Below, one piece after another: positions 15,750 through 25,558 of a DNA stretch of 64,000 nucleotides. The stretch is from an uncultured Bacteroides sp. (lineage in GTDB: Bacteria > Bacteroidota > Bacteroidia > Bacteroidales > Bacteroidaceae). The notes beneath the pieces were generated by a model that was not told the origin of the DNA, ran no database searches, and saw nothing but the letters and a program-made list of their open reading frames with translations. Made by a program: the position numbers and the translations under genes. Position 1 is the first letter of the stretch. Every line of letters starts with the position of its first letter. The stretch lies in contig CASFPE010000016.1 in NCBI GenBank assembly GCA_949296575.1, forward strand, positions 25,360-89,359, written 5' to 3'.

Positions 15750-18230
15750 ATGAAAAGAACCTTATTGTTGCTGATAGGTTGGGCAATGGTGGCTGCAAGT
15801 GCCTTTGCCGGACGGATTGATGTGGCAGAAGCGCAGGCTATTGCCGAACGTTTTTCACAAGAAGCTGTAGCCGGAAACCGGATGAAAGCTCCCCGCGAAC
15901 GGGCTTCGATGCAGTTGGTGTACACTGCGCAGACGGCTTTGCAGGAGAACTGTTACTATGTGTTCAGCCGGGGGGCAGGCAATGGTTTCGTGATGGTAGC
16001 TGCTGACGACCGTGCAGGCGAAGTGTTGGGTTATGCCGACAATGGCACGTTTGATTACAAGAATCTTCCGGAAAACATGAAAGGATGGTTGAAAAAATAC
16101 CAGCAGGAAATGGAATGGCTGCTGGAACAGCCGGAAGATGCACCGGTGAAACGGGTGGAAACTCCGCTGGACAGGGAAGTGAAACCTTTGTTGGGGGATA
16201 TCGCTTGGAACCAGAGCGCGCCTTACAACAACATGTGCCCGATGTATGATGCGACGCAACGTTGCGTGACGGGATGTGTGGCTACTGCCGTGGCGCAAAT
16301 CATGTATTACCACCGTTGGCCGGAACGCGGCACTGGTGAGCATACGTATGGTTGCGACATCAACGGGAGAGGGCAGACGCTTTCTGCCGACTTCGGGGCA
16401 ACGGAATATGCATGGGATTGGATGCAGCCGACGTACAATGCCAATAGCTCACAAGAATCGCAAGACGCCGTGGCTGAACTGATGTACCATTGCGGCGTGG
16501 CCATGAACATGATGTACGGTTTGTCGAGCGGGGCGTATTCTTCTGAAATACCGAAAGCGTTGTCTGAATATTTCGGTTATGACGGCGGGATGGAATACAA
16601 AATGCGCGATTATTACACTTCCTCGGAATGGGAAGCCATTATCCGCAATGAACTGGACAATGGCCGTCCGATAGAATACAGCGGGCAGACGGGGAACGAC
16701 GGAGGGCATTCCTTTGTGTGTGACGGCTATGACCGCAACGGTTACTTCCATTTCAACTGGGGATGGGGCGGCTTGTCGAACGGTTATTTCAAACTTTCTG
16801 CCCTTGAACCTTCGAATCAAGGCATCGGTGGCACAGCCGGTGGCTATAATTATGACGAGGCCATCAATATCGGCATCCGTCCGGACACGGGCGTTGAATC
16901 TTCGCATGCGGAAATCTGCGCTGACAGCGTGCTGGTGTTTTCGGAAAATGTCATTTCACGTGGCGATGATGTGGAAGTAGGTTTCAAGGCTTTGTATAAT
17001 GTGGGATGGCAGACGGCTGTTTTGAAATTGGGATATGTGCTTTATGAGGAAACTGGCGAAATAGCTTTTGTGCAGGAAATCAGCGATCGGATGCCGATTG
17101 ACCCTTTTTATGGGTTTGAGGAAGGATCGGTTCCGTTCAGTGTACCCAATTCATTGGCCGAAGGCATTTATACGATGCGTTTGTGTTATCAATTGGAAGG
17201 AAGCGCGGCATGGGAACCTGTGCATGCCCATCGGAGCAGCCCTTCGTATGCCATCGTGACGGTGACGAAACAGGCGGTGAACTTTGAATTGCCGGACATG
17301 ACCCCTGCATTGGAAATAACTTCTTTGGCTACGAATCATTACTTTTACCAAAACCGCATGATGGAATTGCAGGTGGTGTTCACCAACGCGGGAGGCGCTT
17401 ATTATGACGATGTTTATTTCGCCTTTTGTGATGAAGATTTTCATGCTTATTATATTTCTTCGGCCTATCGTTTGGATATTGCTGCGGGCGGTGAGGAAAC
17501 GTTGGTGATGCAAGGCACGCCGGATTGCCCTTCAGGCAATTATTATCTGGTAATCATCGATAAAGATTATACGATTATGGGTGGGGTGGAAGCAGAACTG
17601 TTGCCCGAACCGGCTGCGCCGAACTTGGTGCTGACAACGGCCATGACGTTTGGCGACAACCAGAATGTGCCGATGAACGACATGCGCCTGACGGCGGTAA
17701 TCCGCAATGATGGCGGCTTGTATAGCGGGAGTTTGCTTCCTTACATTTATACCTATCCGGCCAATGAATGGGCAGGCAACCTGGATGCAGAGACGCTTAT
17801 GTTGGATAACGGCGAGACGGCTACGGTGGAATTTACCGGTTCACTGCCGGATGGCGTGGCAGGCAACCGTTATTTTGTTGCAATTTATGATCAGAATGGC
17901 GGAGATTGGTTAGGCCCTGCTGCCTATCAAACGTTTGTGTTTACCTTGGGCGAAGCAGTGGAAGTGGATGACCCAACTTCGATAGGTAGTGAGACAAAAG
18001 TGGGCTTGCGGGTTTATCCGCTGCCTGCCTCCGATGAGGTGTTTGTGGAAACAGACAAGCCCATAGCGCGTTTGGAACTTTATTCGTTGAGCGGCATGCT
18101 GTTGCAGTCTATGGATGCAAATGGGGCGGTTTGTTCTCGGATGGATGTCTGTTCGTTGCCTTCAGGCACTTATCTTTTGGTTATTGTGACAGAAGAAGGA
18201 CGTGTGGTGCGGAAGATGGTGAAACAATAA
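15750..18230 (+). CDS. C10-family (streptopain-like) cysteine protease with T9SS tail
   Basis: 826 residues from the ATG at 15750, which gives a clean signal peptide (LLLIGWAMVAASAFA). Residues about 21-140 are the Spi-like inhibitory propeptide (YYVFSRGAGNGFVMVAADD). The catalytic domain (about 145-390) has Cys176 in TGCVATAVAQIMYYH and His320 in GGHSFVCDGY, followed by FHFNWGWGG. Beta-sandwich repeats follow. A type A sorting domain closes the protein (VYPLPASDEV to VVRKMVKQ, about residues 755-826), marking it for type IX secretion and surface attachment. The active-site residues are intact. A TATATTCG box at 15716-15723 may be its promoter. Confidence 0.9.
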   Translation: MKRTLLLLIGWAMVAASAFAGRIDVAEAQAIAERFSQEAVAGNRMKAPRERASMQLVYTAQTALQENCYYVFSRGAGNGFVMVAADDRAGEVLGYADNGTFDYKNLPENMKGWLKKYQQEMEWLLEQPEDAPVKRVETPLDREVKPLLGDIAWNQSAPYNNMCPMYDATQRCVTGCVATAVAQIMYYHRWPERGTGEHTYGCDINGRGQTLSADFGATEYAWDWMQPTYNANSSQESQDAVAELMYHCGVAMNMMYGLSSGAYSSEIPKALSEYFGYDGGMEYKMRDYYTSSEWEAIIRNELDNGRPIEYSGQTGNDGGHSFVCDGYDRNGYFHFNWGWGGLSNGYFKLSALEPSNQGIGGTAGGYNYDEAINIGIRPDTGVESSHAEICADSVLVFSENVISRGDDVEVGFKALYNVGWQTAVLKLGYVLYEETGEIAFVQEISDRMPIDPFYGFEEGSVPFSVPNSLAEGIYTMRLCYQLEGSAAWEPVHAHRSSPSYAIVTVTKQAVNFELPDMTPALEITSLATNHYFYQNRMMELQVVFTNAGGAYYDDVYFAFCDEDFHAYYISSAYRLDIAAGGEETLVMQGTPDCPSGNYYLVIIDKDYTIMGGVEAELLPEPAAPNLVLTTAMTFGDNQNVPMNDMRLTAVIRNDGGLYSGSLLPYIYTYPANEWAGNLDAETLMLDNGETATVEFTGSLPDGVAGNRYFVAIYDQNGGDWLGPAAYQTFVFTLGEAVEVDDPTSIGSETKVGLRVYPLPASDEVFVETDKPIARLELYSLSGMLLQSMDANGAVCSRMDVCSLPSGTYLLVIVTEEGRVVRKMVKQ

Positions 18231-18239
18231 TGGGAGAAT

Positions 18240-18830
18240 ATGTCGATGCATGGATGGAATGTGCTATTGAAAAAGGTTTCCCTGCTGTTTTTGGCGGCAG
18301 GGACAACCGTTTCGTGTGCGACAAAGAAGCCAATGGAAAAGGATGCAGGCATGGATGCATTTGAACCGAAACCGGCACAGGTGGGTGTGAAGCCGGTGGT
18401 CTCGGCTTTGCCCAAGGTCGCGATATATAAGACTGCAAGGGACTTCAGCGGCAATGTGCCGGTTACGATGGATGAAAGCCGGACGAGGATTGTTTCATAT
18501 CCGGCGCCTTCGGACTTGTATTTGGATGGAAAGTTGGCGAAACCCACCGTGCTGGATGGCGGCTATTTGCTTGATAATCGGGGCATCAATGCCAATACAG
18601 TGTTTCTGGATTATACCTATGAAGAATATGCTGCCATGGACACGGCTCCTTCTTTGCAGGATTTGTTGGCACATGTGAAGGAATATTATCCGTTTGTGGA
18701 GATGTATTATGCCGAGCGAAGCGCATCTGGTGATGTAGAATATTACAATCGTGTGATATCTTCCGGTTTCAAGGACTGCCGAAAAGTAACATTGCCGAAA
18801 CGGCCTGCGACGTTGCCGTCGGTGAAGTGA
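18240..18830 (+). CDS. Lipoprotein of unknown function downstream of the C10 protease
   Basis: 196 residues; signal peptide with lipobox TVSC (Cys26). The start overlaps nothing and lies 9 bp after the protease stop, so the two genes are co-transcribed and end at the terminator at 18857. The mature part has a Pro/Lys-rich linker, then a compact mixed region (YPAPSDLYLDGKLAKPTVLDGGYLLDNRGINANTVFLDYTYEEY). I do not recognise a family. Genes beside C10 proteases in Bacteroides sometimes encode their inhibitors; this could be one, but nothing in the sequence proves it. Confidence 0.72.
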   Translation: MSMHGWNVLLKKVSLLFLAAGTTVSCATKKPMEKDAGMDAFEPKPAQVGVKPVVSALPKVAIYKTARDFSGNVPVTMDESRTRIVSYPAPSDLYLDGKLAKPTVLDGGYLLDNRGINANTVFLDYTYEEYAAMDTAPSLQDLLAHVKEYYPFVEMYYAERSASGDVEYYNRVISSGFKDCRKVTLPKRPATLPSVK

Positions 18831-18856
18831 TTTACAGCATAGAATAGGCTCATATC

Positions 18857-18906
18857 CGTCCTGCTGGCCGAAGCATTTATTGATTGCGCCAGCAGGGCGT
18901 TTTTTT
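18857..18906 (+). terminator. Rho-independent terminator after the protease operon
   Basis: CGTCCTGCTGGC (18857-18868) pairs with GCCAGCAGGGCG (18888-18899) with one G-T wobble, followed by a run of seven T (18900-18906). Confidence 0.88.
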
Positions 18907-18983
18907 CATGTACTTTTTCACGGGATTTTTTCAATAACAAACGCTTCTTTTATTTGTATATTTTAATGTTTAATAGAGGAATT

Positions 18984-19017
18984 TTTGCATATACTCCATT
19001 GTTTTGACGTACATTTG
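18984..19017 (+). promoter_or_regulatory. Candidate promoter of the second pilus-type operon
   Basis: TACATTTG (19010-19017) fits the -7 consensus; TTTG at 18984-18987 is 22 bp upstream, slightly long. The leader would be about 145 nt to the chosen start at 19169. Confidence 0.5.
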
Positions 19018-19168
19018 TGGCCGTATTCACAAATAGAAACAGAAAAAGATTACTATTGGATGCACGGCTTAATCAAATGACGGCATGAAATTACAAAATA
19101 AATTTGGAAATACAAACATTGATATAAATTTTCTTTGCACGAAAACTTGGATTAGCACGATACTCCTT

Positions 19169-20647
19169 ATGCCGAAGCGGAATGTCCTGTTTTTCGGGAT
19201 GGTTTTGTCTTTTTTGCTGGGCGCAGCAACCCTGTCTGCTCAAACTCGTGCGGGCATTTCTTTGCGGAAAGCACAAGAGGAGCCGGAAACCATTCCCTTC
19301 AAATCCAGATGGGCATTCCGGACCAATGCTTTTGATTGGTTGTTGACCGTTCCTAATGTGGCCGTTGAATTTGATGTTTCGAATTCCGTTTATAATAAAT
19401 CCACCATTGAGGCTGGTTTTCGAGGAAACTGGAATACATGGCAAAAGTACAAATCTCCCGTTTTGTTTAATATTTTAGATGGGCATATCGGTTACCGTTA
19501 TTATTGGCGGACGGAAATGAGGACTTTGCAGGCAGGAGAGAAATTGACATGGACGGATCGTTTATTCAGCCGGAAGAGATTGAATCCTCGTTTCTGGCGG
19601 GCTTATTATGTCGGTGGTTATGTGAATGCCAATAAATATACGGTCAAGTTGGGAAAGAAAGGCGTGCAAGGCAATGGTTATGGCATTGGCATATCAGGAG
19701 GTTTTGGCATTCCTTTGTATACTTACGACCATGGTGCGGTCGATTTTGAGTTTGGCGCAAGTGTCGGCATGGCATTGAACCGTTACGATGTTTTCCGTTA
19801 TGACCGTTCGGATAATTGTTACCCAAGAATAGAAGATGAGTGCAAAGGCATGCATGTGACCCCTTTCCCGGTGGTGCATGATGTGCGGGTAGCATTTGTG
19901 TATCGTTTTACTTCTATTAAAGAAAAGTATGGAAAAACAGATTACAAGAAATTGGAGGCACGCACAGCACGGAAGAACCAAAAAATGGCACGGCGGGATT
20001 CCATTCAGAAAATAAGGGACCAGAGAGCTTTGAAAAAGGATTCTGTGGAACAAGCGAAGAAAGCGTTGCGGTTGCAGGAAAGGGAGCAGCGGCAGTTGCA
20101 GGATTCGTTGAAGCAGATAGAAGATGCATCGCGGTTGCAGTTAAATCAGTTGAACGATTCTGCTGGACAAACCAAGGAAACGCCACGCTCTACGGAAAAG
20201 CGGAAAAGGCGACGCGGAAATGCAGGGGAGAAAGTACACGCAGAAGAAATGAATATGCCGGAGGCATCGCAGCCATCGGGACAAGCAAAGGAAGAACTTC
20301 AACCGGAAACTTCTGCATTGCCGCAGGAGAACCGTGTTTCGGAAATAACGCCTGCAACTTCGAAAGATGATGCTCATCGGCCGAAAAAGAAGAAGCGGCA
20401 GAAGCAACACAACGAGGCAACAGAGACCGCCAAAGAAAGAAACAACTCGGCAAATGTGCCTTCGGAGGAAGAAGATGTGGAACCTGAAAAGAAGGAAATG
20501 CCTGTGAAGAAAAAATCGAAGGCGGAGAGGAAAAGAGAGAAAGAACAGAAAGAATTGGAACGCATGATGAACAACATGGGGGAAGGGGTGTTGAATTCCT
20601 CAAATAGCGGGTTGTTTGAAAACAAGGAAGGAGGCAGCCATGAATAG
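19169..20647 (+). CDS. DUF3575 protein with long Lys/Glu-rich tail
   Basis: 492 residues from the ATG at 19169, chosen because it gives a standard signal peptide (VLFFGMVLSFLLGAATLSAQ); an in-frame ATG at 19085 would add 28 residues before it. Residues about 40-245 are a DUF3575 outer-membrane barrel (SRWAFRTNAFDWLLTVPNVAVEFD, WRAYYVGGYVNANKY). From about residue 250 the protein is a low-complexity, predicted coiled tail rich in Lys, Glu, Gln and Arg (KALRLQEREQRQLQDSLKQIE, then KPKKKKRQKQ-like text). Usual DUF3575 proteins stop after the barrel, so the tail is an addition. It is the first gene of a nine-gene operon. Confidence 0.78.
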   Translation: MPKRNVLFFGMVLSFLLGAATLSAQTRAGISLRKAQEEPETIPFKSRWAFRTNAFDWLLTVPNVAVEFDVSNSVYNKSTIEAGFRGNWNTWQKYKSPVLFNILDGHIGYRYYWRTEMRTLQAGEKLTWTDRLFSRKRLNPRFWRAYYVGGYVNANKYTVKLGKKGVQGNGYGIGISGGFGIPLYTYDHGAVDFEFGASVGMALNRYDVFRYDRSDNCYPRIEDECKGMHVTPFPVVHDVRVAFVYRFTSIKEKYGKTDYKKLEARTARKNQKMARRDSIQKIRDQRALKKDSVEQAKKALRLQEREQRQLQDSLKQIEDASRLQLNQLNDSAGQTKETPRSTEKRKRRRGNAGEKVHAEEMNMPEASQPSGQAKEELQPETSALPQENRVSEITPATSKDDAHRPKKKKRQKQHNEATETAKERNNSANVPSEEEDVEPEKKEMPVKKKSKAERKREKEQKELERMMNNMGEGVLNSSNSGLFENKEGGSHE

Positions 20648-21908
20648 GTGGATAGGGCAACTTGTTGCAGCATTTATATTGTGTTCAGCTTGCACGGAAG
20701 TGGAATTGTGTTACAATGCGGAGCATCCGCACACATTGCCTTTGTCAATAGATTTTGATTGGGGGAAAACGGCTGCTGAAGAAAAGCCGGACAGCATGTA
20801 TATGGTGTTCAGCCGTATCATCAATACCCGGCATTATGTGTATGGCATATCGTCTGAAGGTTGGAAAGAGGAAACAGGAGTGATTCCGGAAACTCCGTCG
20901 GAAGAATTAGAAGAAGATGCATTGCCGGAAGAAGCTCCTTTGGAAGATGAAAATGTGACCCAACAGGCAGAAAGTGGCGGAGAACCGGAAGCGGGTGGGG
21001 AAGACGGTGCCTCTGAGGGAGAAGGAGATGAAGAAGCACCTGAAACCGGAGAGGAGGAAGACGAACCACAGGAAGAAACGATTCGGGTGGAAGGCGGCGA
21101 TTATATTGTGATTACCGTGAACAAGAACCATGATTTGGTGGAACTGGTAGAAGGAGATGCTTTCAAGACAGACAATGCGGTTCGGTTGGACTCATTGCGC
21201 TTACGAGTGAATGGCATCGTGTACCCGGACTTGCCGGGTTTCGATACTGGGAAATGGAACAACTTGAATCCGGCTTATACGTATATTGCCAATACGGGGA
21301 AATTGTTCTCATCAGTGGAACGATGGAGCATCTTTGCCGGAACGTCTATCTTGATGTCGCCAGAACCTGTCACCCAACATCTCACATTCCGCTTTTCATT
21401 AGGGTTGGAAGAAGAAACAGGAGTGTCTATTGACCGTGTGGCTTGTGAACTGTCTGGGGTTGTGGATTGTATTTCCTTATCAACAAAAGAAATAAGAGAG
21501 GTTGACAGTCGGCATAGCGTGTGCTTCATGGCAGAAAAAATGGATGATTCGGACGCTTCTTCGCCGGTATATGAAGGAAGTGTGGACGTATTGGGACTGT
21601 TCCCCAATAAGAGCCAAGCATCCATTTATGGAGCCGGCATCATCCAATTGTCGATTGCTGTGAGCAAGGGAAGCGAGAGCAGAATACATACTGTGCGGCT
21701 GAACCTGATTCATTTGTTGACATCTGCCAATTTGGTGGTCGCTTCGGAAGATGGGGAGACCCTTTTGCCGAATCCCGATATACAGGAAATGGTTTTCGAC
21801 ATCGGGCGTTTAGAGGTGGACTTTGACCGTATCATGAACAGTGAAGGGAATGAAGGGTTGTTCCAATGGGTGGTCATCGAGGATGGCGGAACGGATATTG
21901 AAATATAG
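20640..21908 (+). CDS. DUF5119-type lipoprotein with acidic insert
   Basis: 422 residues. The start overlaps the previous gene by 8 bp and has a strong AAGGAAGGAGG ribosome site. The lipobox CSAC (Cys18) is followed by TEVELCYN and then HPHTLPLSIDFDW, the N-terminal pattern of DUF5119 proteins of fimbrillin loci. Residues about 75-145 are a nearly pure Glu/Gly/Pro stretch (EEDALPEEAPLEDEN, GEGDEEAPETGEEEDEPQEE) inserted between two beta-rich parts. The rest looks like a fimbrillin-type fold. It is probably a surface-exposed accessory subunit. The acidic insert lies next to a basic-tailed partner gene, which may be meaningful. Confidence 0.75.
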   Translation: MNRWIGQLVAAFILCSACTEVELCYNAEHPHTLPLSIDFDWGKTAAEEKPDSMYMVFSRIINTRHYVYGISSEGWKEETGVIPETPSEELEEDALPEEAPLEDENVTQQAESGGEPEAGGEDGASEGEGDEEAPETGEEEDEPQEETIRVEGGDYIVITVNKNHDLVELVEGDAFKTDNAVRLDSLRLRVNGIVYPDLPGFDTGKWNNLNPAYTYIANTGKLFSSVERWSIFAGTSILMSPEPVTQHLTFRFSLGLEEETGVSIDRVACELSGVVDCISLSTKEIREVDSRHSVCFMAEKMDDSDASSPVYEGSVDVLGLFPNKSQASIYGAGIIQLSIAVSKGSESRIHTVRLNLIHLLTSANLVVASEDGETLLPNPDIQEMVFDIGRLEVDFDRIMNSEGNEGLFQWVVIEDGGTDIEI

Positions 21909-21931
21909 CAAACAATAAAATAAAGACAGTA

Positions 21932-23263
21932 ATGAAAAGGAAATTTCTTATAGTAGGCCTTCTGTTGGCTGCATGGTCGGGATGCTCGGATGATTCTTTC
22001 AAGGAATATCCGTCCGAGGAGAACGTGGACGACAATATTCCTGTGCCTGTTCAGCTGTCGCTGGGCAGGGCTTCGTATTCCGCATCTACAAAAGGCTTGA
22101 CAGGGGCAGTGGACGAAAGGGAAGAGGGGAATGAAGTATGGAAAAATGCTAAAGTATACGTGTATGCTTTCCTGAAAGACAGGGCTGGAAAGAGTTTTGA
22201 AGAAACAATGTCGGGCGATAATGTCGGGGGCGTATCTTCTGTGTCAGCGTCTTGTTTGATTGACGGTTCGTTGGATGCATCGAATCCTTTGGCAGGTGGT
22301 GGAAAGGAAGCCGACGTGTTGCCGGCGGAAAGGGAATTGGCGTGGAGCGACCGCAGCGAGACCACCAAGACACTGTATTATCCGGCTGCCCAAGAACCTT
22401 ACGCGTTTTATGCTTACTATATTGATACATTGGCTTATAACCAAGAGATGGGTTTGCGCGTGAATCGGACGCAGGACAGCATCGAAATTGAGAATATCAA
22501 GATTGAAGGGACACAAGACCTAATGCATGCAGTGGCAAGTGAAGCTACTGATGAACAGTTGGGGGCATTGACCGACCCGGACGAATTGGAGATGGTGCGT
22601 GAGACAGCTTTCAGCGCTTATTCGGCACGGCGGGGCGTTCAGCCGGAGATGAGTTTCCGTCATTTGTTGGCGCGTTTGCAGTTTGAGATTTATCCGGGTG
22701 CGAAAGAAGCTGACGACGTGGTGGTGAAAGCCATCCGTGTGGAGTCGATGACCCGTTGCAAATTCACGGTGGTGCATGTTGACCCGGCTAAGATGGGATT
22801 GAACTGGGAGCGGGGCAGCCGTGAGTTCTTGCAATTGAAAGGCGATAATGGCACGCCGTTGACCGATCATGTGGCAGAAGTGAAAGAAGATGGGACAGAA
22901 GTAGGGGGCTACAAATCCAACCCGTTTGTGGCAGGTGCCGACCCGTTCAGCGTGGAAGCAGTGCGGGTAGGCGAAAGCATGCTGGTGGCACCGGATGAAT
23001 CCTACCGCATCTCCGTTTTGTTTGACCAGACGGGGCAGGCAACCGATGGTTCCGACATCGAGATGCCGGGCATCGAAACGGCAGTGGCGGAACTGAAATT
23101 GGATAGTGGTACTGCTTTCGAGGCAGGGCGGCAATACAAAATCCGTGTGGTGATATACGGCGTGCAGAAAATCGGCGTGAGTGCCACGGTGGAGCCTTGG
23201 GAAGATGGCGGCACGGTGGATGTAACTGAAGATGACTTTGAAGAAGGAACAACTAATAATTAA
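21932..23263 (+). CDS. Fimbrillin-family lipoprotein A of locus 2
   Basis: 443 residues; lipobox WSGC (Cys18) followed by acidic SDDSF, suited to surface export. The likely maturation site has Lys instead of Arg (SASTKGLT, Lys54). The central FRHLLARLQFEIYPG motif (about residues 233-247) is the shared core of Mfa-like fimbrillins, also seen in the next two genes. C-terminus GVSATVEPWEDGGTVD, as in its paralogues. It is the largest of four tandem fimbrillins that differ strongly in sequence, so it is probably a distinct subunit rather than a spare copy. Confidence 0.85.
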   Translation: MKRKFLIVGLLLAAWSGCSDDSFKEYPSEENVDDNIPVPVQLSLGRASYSASTKGLTGAVDEREEGNEVWKNAKVYVYAFLKDRAGKSFEETMSGDNVGGVSSVSASCLIDGSLDASNPLAGGGKEADVLPAERELAWSDRSETTKTLYYPAAQEPYAFYAYYIDTLAYNQEMGLRVNRTQDSIEIENIKIEGTQDLMHAVASEATDEQLGALTDPDELEMVRETAFSAYSARRGVQPEMSFRHLLARLQFEIYPGAKEADDVVVKAIRVESMTRCKFTVVHVDPAKMGLNWERGSREFLQLKGDNGTPLTDHVAEVKEDGTEVGGYKSNPFVAGADPFSVEAVRVGESMLVAPDESYRISVLFDQTGQATDGSDIEMPGIETAVAELKLDSGTAFEAGRQYKIRVVIYGVQKIGVSATVEPWEDGGTVDVTEDDFEEGTTNN

Positions 23264-23286
23264 TCTCAATTTAATATTTACACAGT

Positions 23287-24402
23287 ATGAAAAAGAGTAT
23301 TTTATTTTCAATGATGGCAGCCGCCTTGCTGGCAAGCTGTTCGAACGAAGAAGCCACACAAGTGGCAGAAGGCGACTTGGTGCCTATCCGGCTCTCTATG
23401 ACGAATGCCGACATTAGCGTTTCGCCTTCCACCAGAGGGACGGGAAGCATTGACGGGAATGACATCGGCCTTGAGGGCGACACGCTGGGCTTTTCCGCTA
23501 CAGACTTGCTTTACATCACGGCCTACAACAGCGCGAACCCGAATTTTGCCGAACCGATGAGGGTTCTTATAAGCGGGGAGAATTATGAAGATTTGGAAGA
23601 TGTAAGCGCAAGCGTGGAGGACGGGACATCCACGTTGAGATGGAATGATACCAGGGTGCGTTACTATCTGCCGGAAGCTACAAGCTATGATTTCTATGGT
23701 TGTCATTTGGGATTGACAGAAACGGAAAGGGAGAGAAGCGGGCTTTCTTTCGTGCAAACCGAAGATTCTGTTTATTACGCTCTTACCATTGATGGTAACC
23801 AAGACTTGATGGCTGCCAAGTCTGACCGTCCCGGTAGCGCGAGCCTTGCTCGCCAGAACGTGGTTCCGAAATTGGCGTTCCGCCACTTGCTGACCCGTTT
23901 GCAATTCCAGTTGACGGACGGAAATCCGGAAGGCAACGATACGGAATTGACCGTAAAGGGCATTGCCATCCGTTCAGTCGCCACAGGGAAATTGGTTTTG
24001 GCCACTGTGGAGGGAGATAACCCGCAGTTCGTGTTGGATGCATTTGATGAAACAAACAATCCAATCGTTGAATTGCCTTTGCAGGGCATCCCGACGGAAG
24101 GGCAAGCCATTGCGGGTGCCAGCAAGACGCGCATTGGCGGATCACTGATGTTGCCTGCCGCTGCCGAATATGAGGTGGAACTGACCATTGAAGAAAGGCT
24201 GAACGAGCAGATTACGGAATACGTAATCGACAACCTCCCTTCCATCGAGTTGCCCGCCGACCCGCAGGACGGCACTTACGTGGGCAAGTCCTACATGGTG
24301 AACATTACGCTGTATGGCTCGCAAGAAGTGGAATTGTCGGCCACCTTGCTGGATTGGGAACAGGGCGGTGAGATTGAATACGACCCGGAGGCAGATATTT
24401 AA
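23287..24402 (+). CDS. Fimbrillin-family lipoprotein B of locus 2
   Basis: 371 residues; lipobox LLASC (Cys18) then SNEEA. Probable cleavage site SPSTRGTG (Arg50). Core motif FRHLLTRLQFQLTDG and C-terminal ELSATLLDWEQGGEIE are the Mfa-like signatures shared with the other fimbrillins of the operon. 23 bp after gene A. A subunit of a type V pilus or related surface fibre. Confidence 0.86.
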   Translation: MKKSILFSMMAAALLASCSNEEATQVAEGDLVPIRLSMTNADISVSPSTRGTGSIDGNDIGLEGDTLGFSATDLLYITAYNSANPNFAEPMRVLISGENYEDLEDVSASVEDGTSTLRWNDTRVRYYLPEATSYDFYGCHLGLTETERERSGLSFVQTEDSVYYALTIDGNQDLMAAKSDRPGSASLARQNVVPKLAFRHLLTRLQFQLTDGNPEGNDTELTVKGIAIRSVATGKLVLATVEGDNPQFVLDAFDETNNPIVELPLQGIPTEGQAIAGASKTRIGGSLMLPAAAEYEVELTIEERLNEQITEYVIDNLPSIELPADPQDGTYVGKSYMVNITLYGSQEVELSATLLDWEQGGEIEYDPEADI

Positions 24403-24456
24403 TGAAAAGTTCCTACTGGGAAAATGAATGAATATAACCATTTAAGAATAAGAAAA

Positions 24457-25521
24457 ATGAAAAAGAATTTATTTTGGGCATTCGCTGTTCCTGCTTTGCT
24501 GGCAGGATGCAGCCAGGAAGAGGGCGTGAACGTCCCTGCCGCTGGCAACGAGAATAATGAAGAACGGGTAGAAGTTGTGTTGGGCACCCAGTCGCCTTCC
24601 GTCACCACAAGGGCTGCTCTGAATGCAGACAATTGGATCGGCACGCAGGTCGGCATTTTTGCTGTGCCGAAAGATGCGGAATTGGCTACGGACGCAAGCC
24701 GCTACTTCATCAACAACTTGCAAGGTACCATCGAGGCCGATGCCATCAACTTGGGTGTAGAGGCCGTTTACTACCCCGTGCTGAGCGATGTGGCCTACCA
24801 TTTCTACGGCTACCATCCTTACGTGGCCGATGGTTTAGTGGAAAACGAGAACGGCTATGCCGTGAACTACACTTTGGACGGCACGCAGGACGTGCTGTTC
24901 GGCAAGGCTTGTGCTTCGGAAGAAGCAATAGAAGAAGTGGGCTGCGATGGATATACTGCGAAGTTCATCCGTGTGATGGAAGAAAACAGCCTTTCTTACG
25001 GCCCGAACATTGATTTCAAGCACCAGTTGACCCGTTTGGTGTTCATGGTGGAGGATCGCAATTCAGACCCGGATGCCAGCGAGCAGACCGTGCAGTCGTT
25101 GACTTTGAACGACATGGTGACTTCCATCCAGATGCAATTGACCGGCGATACGTTGACGGCAGGCACCATCACTGCCGGTGAAGGTGAATTGGGGCAAATG
25201 ACCCTGAAAGATGCGGAAGGGACGGATGTGACGGGATTTGCTGTGCCGAAGTCTGAAACGCAACTTGGCGAGAGCATCATGTTCTGGGCGAATGGCACCG
25301 GCGTGGTGAACGCTACGATGGAAGTTTACGACGCAGGCAACGACTACAACTATACGACTGAATTGCCTATCCGTGTTTCGGACGGTGAATCATTCCAACC
25401 GGGTTGCTCTTATACCGTGAGCATGGTGTTCTATGGTCCGGGCCAAGTGGAATTGAAAGCAACGCTGACAGATTGGGCGGATACAGAATTGCCAAATGGC
25501 GGAGAGTTTGAAATCAATTAA
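24457..25521 (+). CDS. Fimbrillin-family lipoprotein C of locus 2
   Basis: 354 residues from the ATG at 24457, which gives a standard signal peptide; an ATG 33 bp upstream would add MNEYNHLRIRK. Lipobox LLAGC (Cys18) then SQEEG. Cleavage site SVTTRAAL (Arg52). Core motif FKHQLTRLVFMVED and end ELKATLTDWADTELPNGGEFEIN. Same operon, same fold family as genes A, B and D. Confidence 0.86.
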   Translation: MKKNLFWAFAVPALLAGCSQEEGVNVPAAGNENNEERVEVVLGTQSPSVTTRAALNADNWIGTQVGIFAVPKDAELATDASRYFINNLQGTIEADAINLGVEAVYYPVLSDVAYHFYGYHPYVADGLVENENGYAVNYTLDGTQDVLFGKACASEEAIEEVGCDGYTAKFIRVMEENSLSYGPNIDFKHQLTRLVFMVEDRNSDPDASEQTVQSLTLNDMVTSIQMQLTGDTLTAGTITAGEGELGQMTLKDAEGTDVTGFAVPKSETQLGESIMFWANGTGVVNATMEVYDAGNDYNYTTELPIRVSDGESFQPGCSYTVSMVFYGPGQVELKATLTDWADTELPNGGEFEIN

Positions 25522-25558
25522 AAGGATGTTTAAACACAATTAGAAAGGAGACAAGAAA

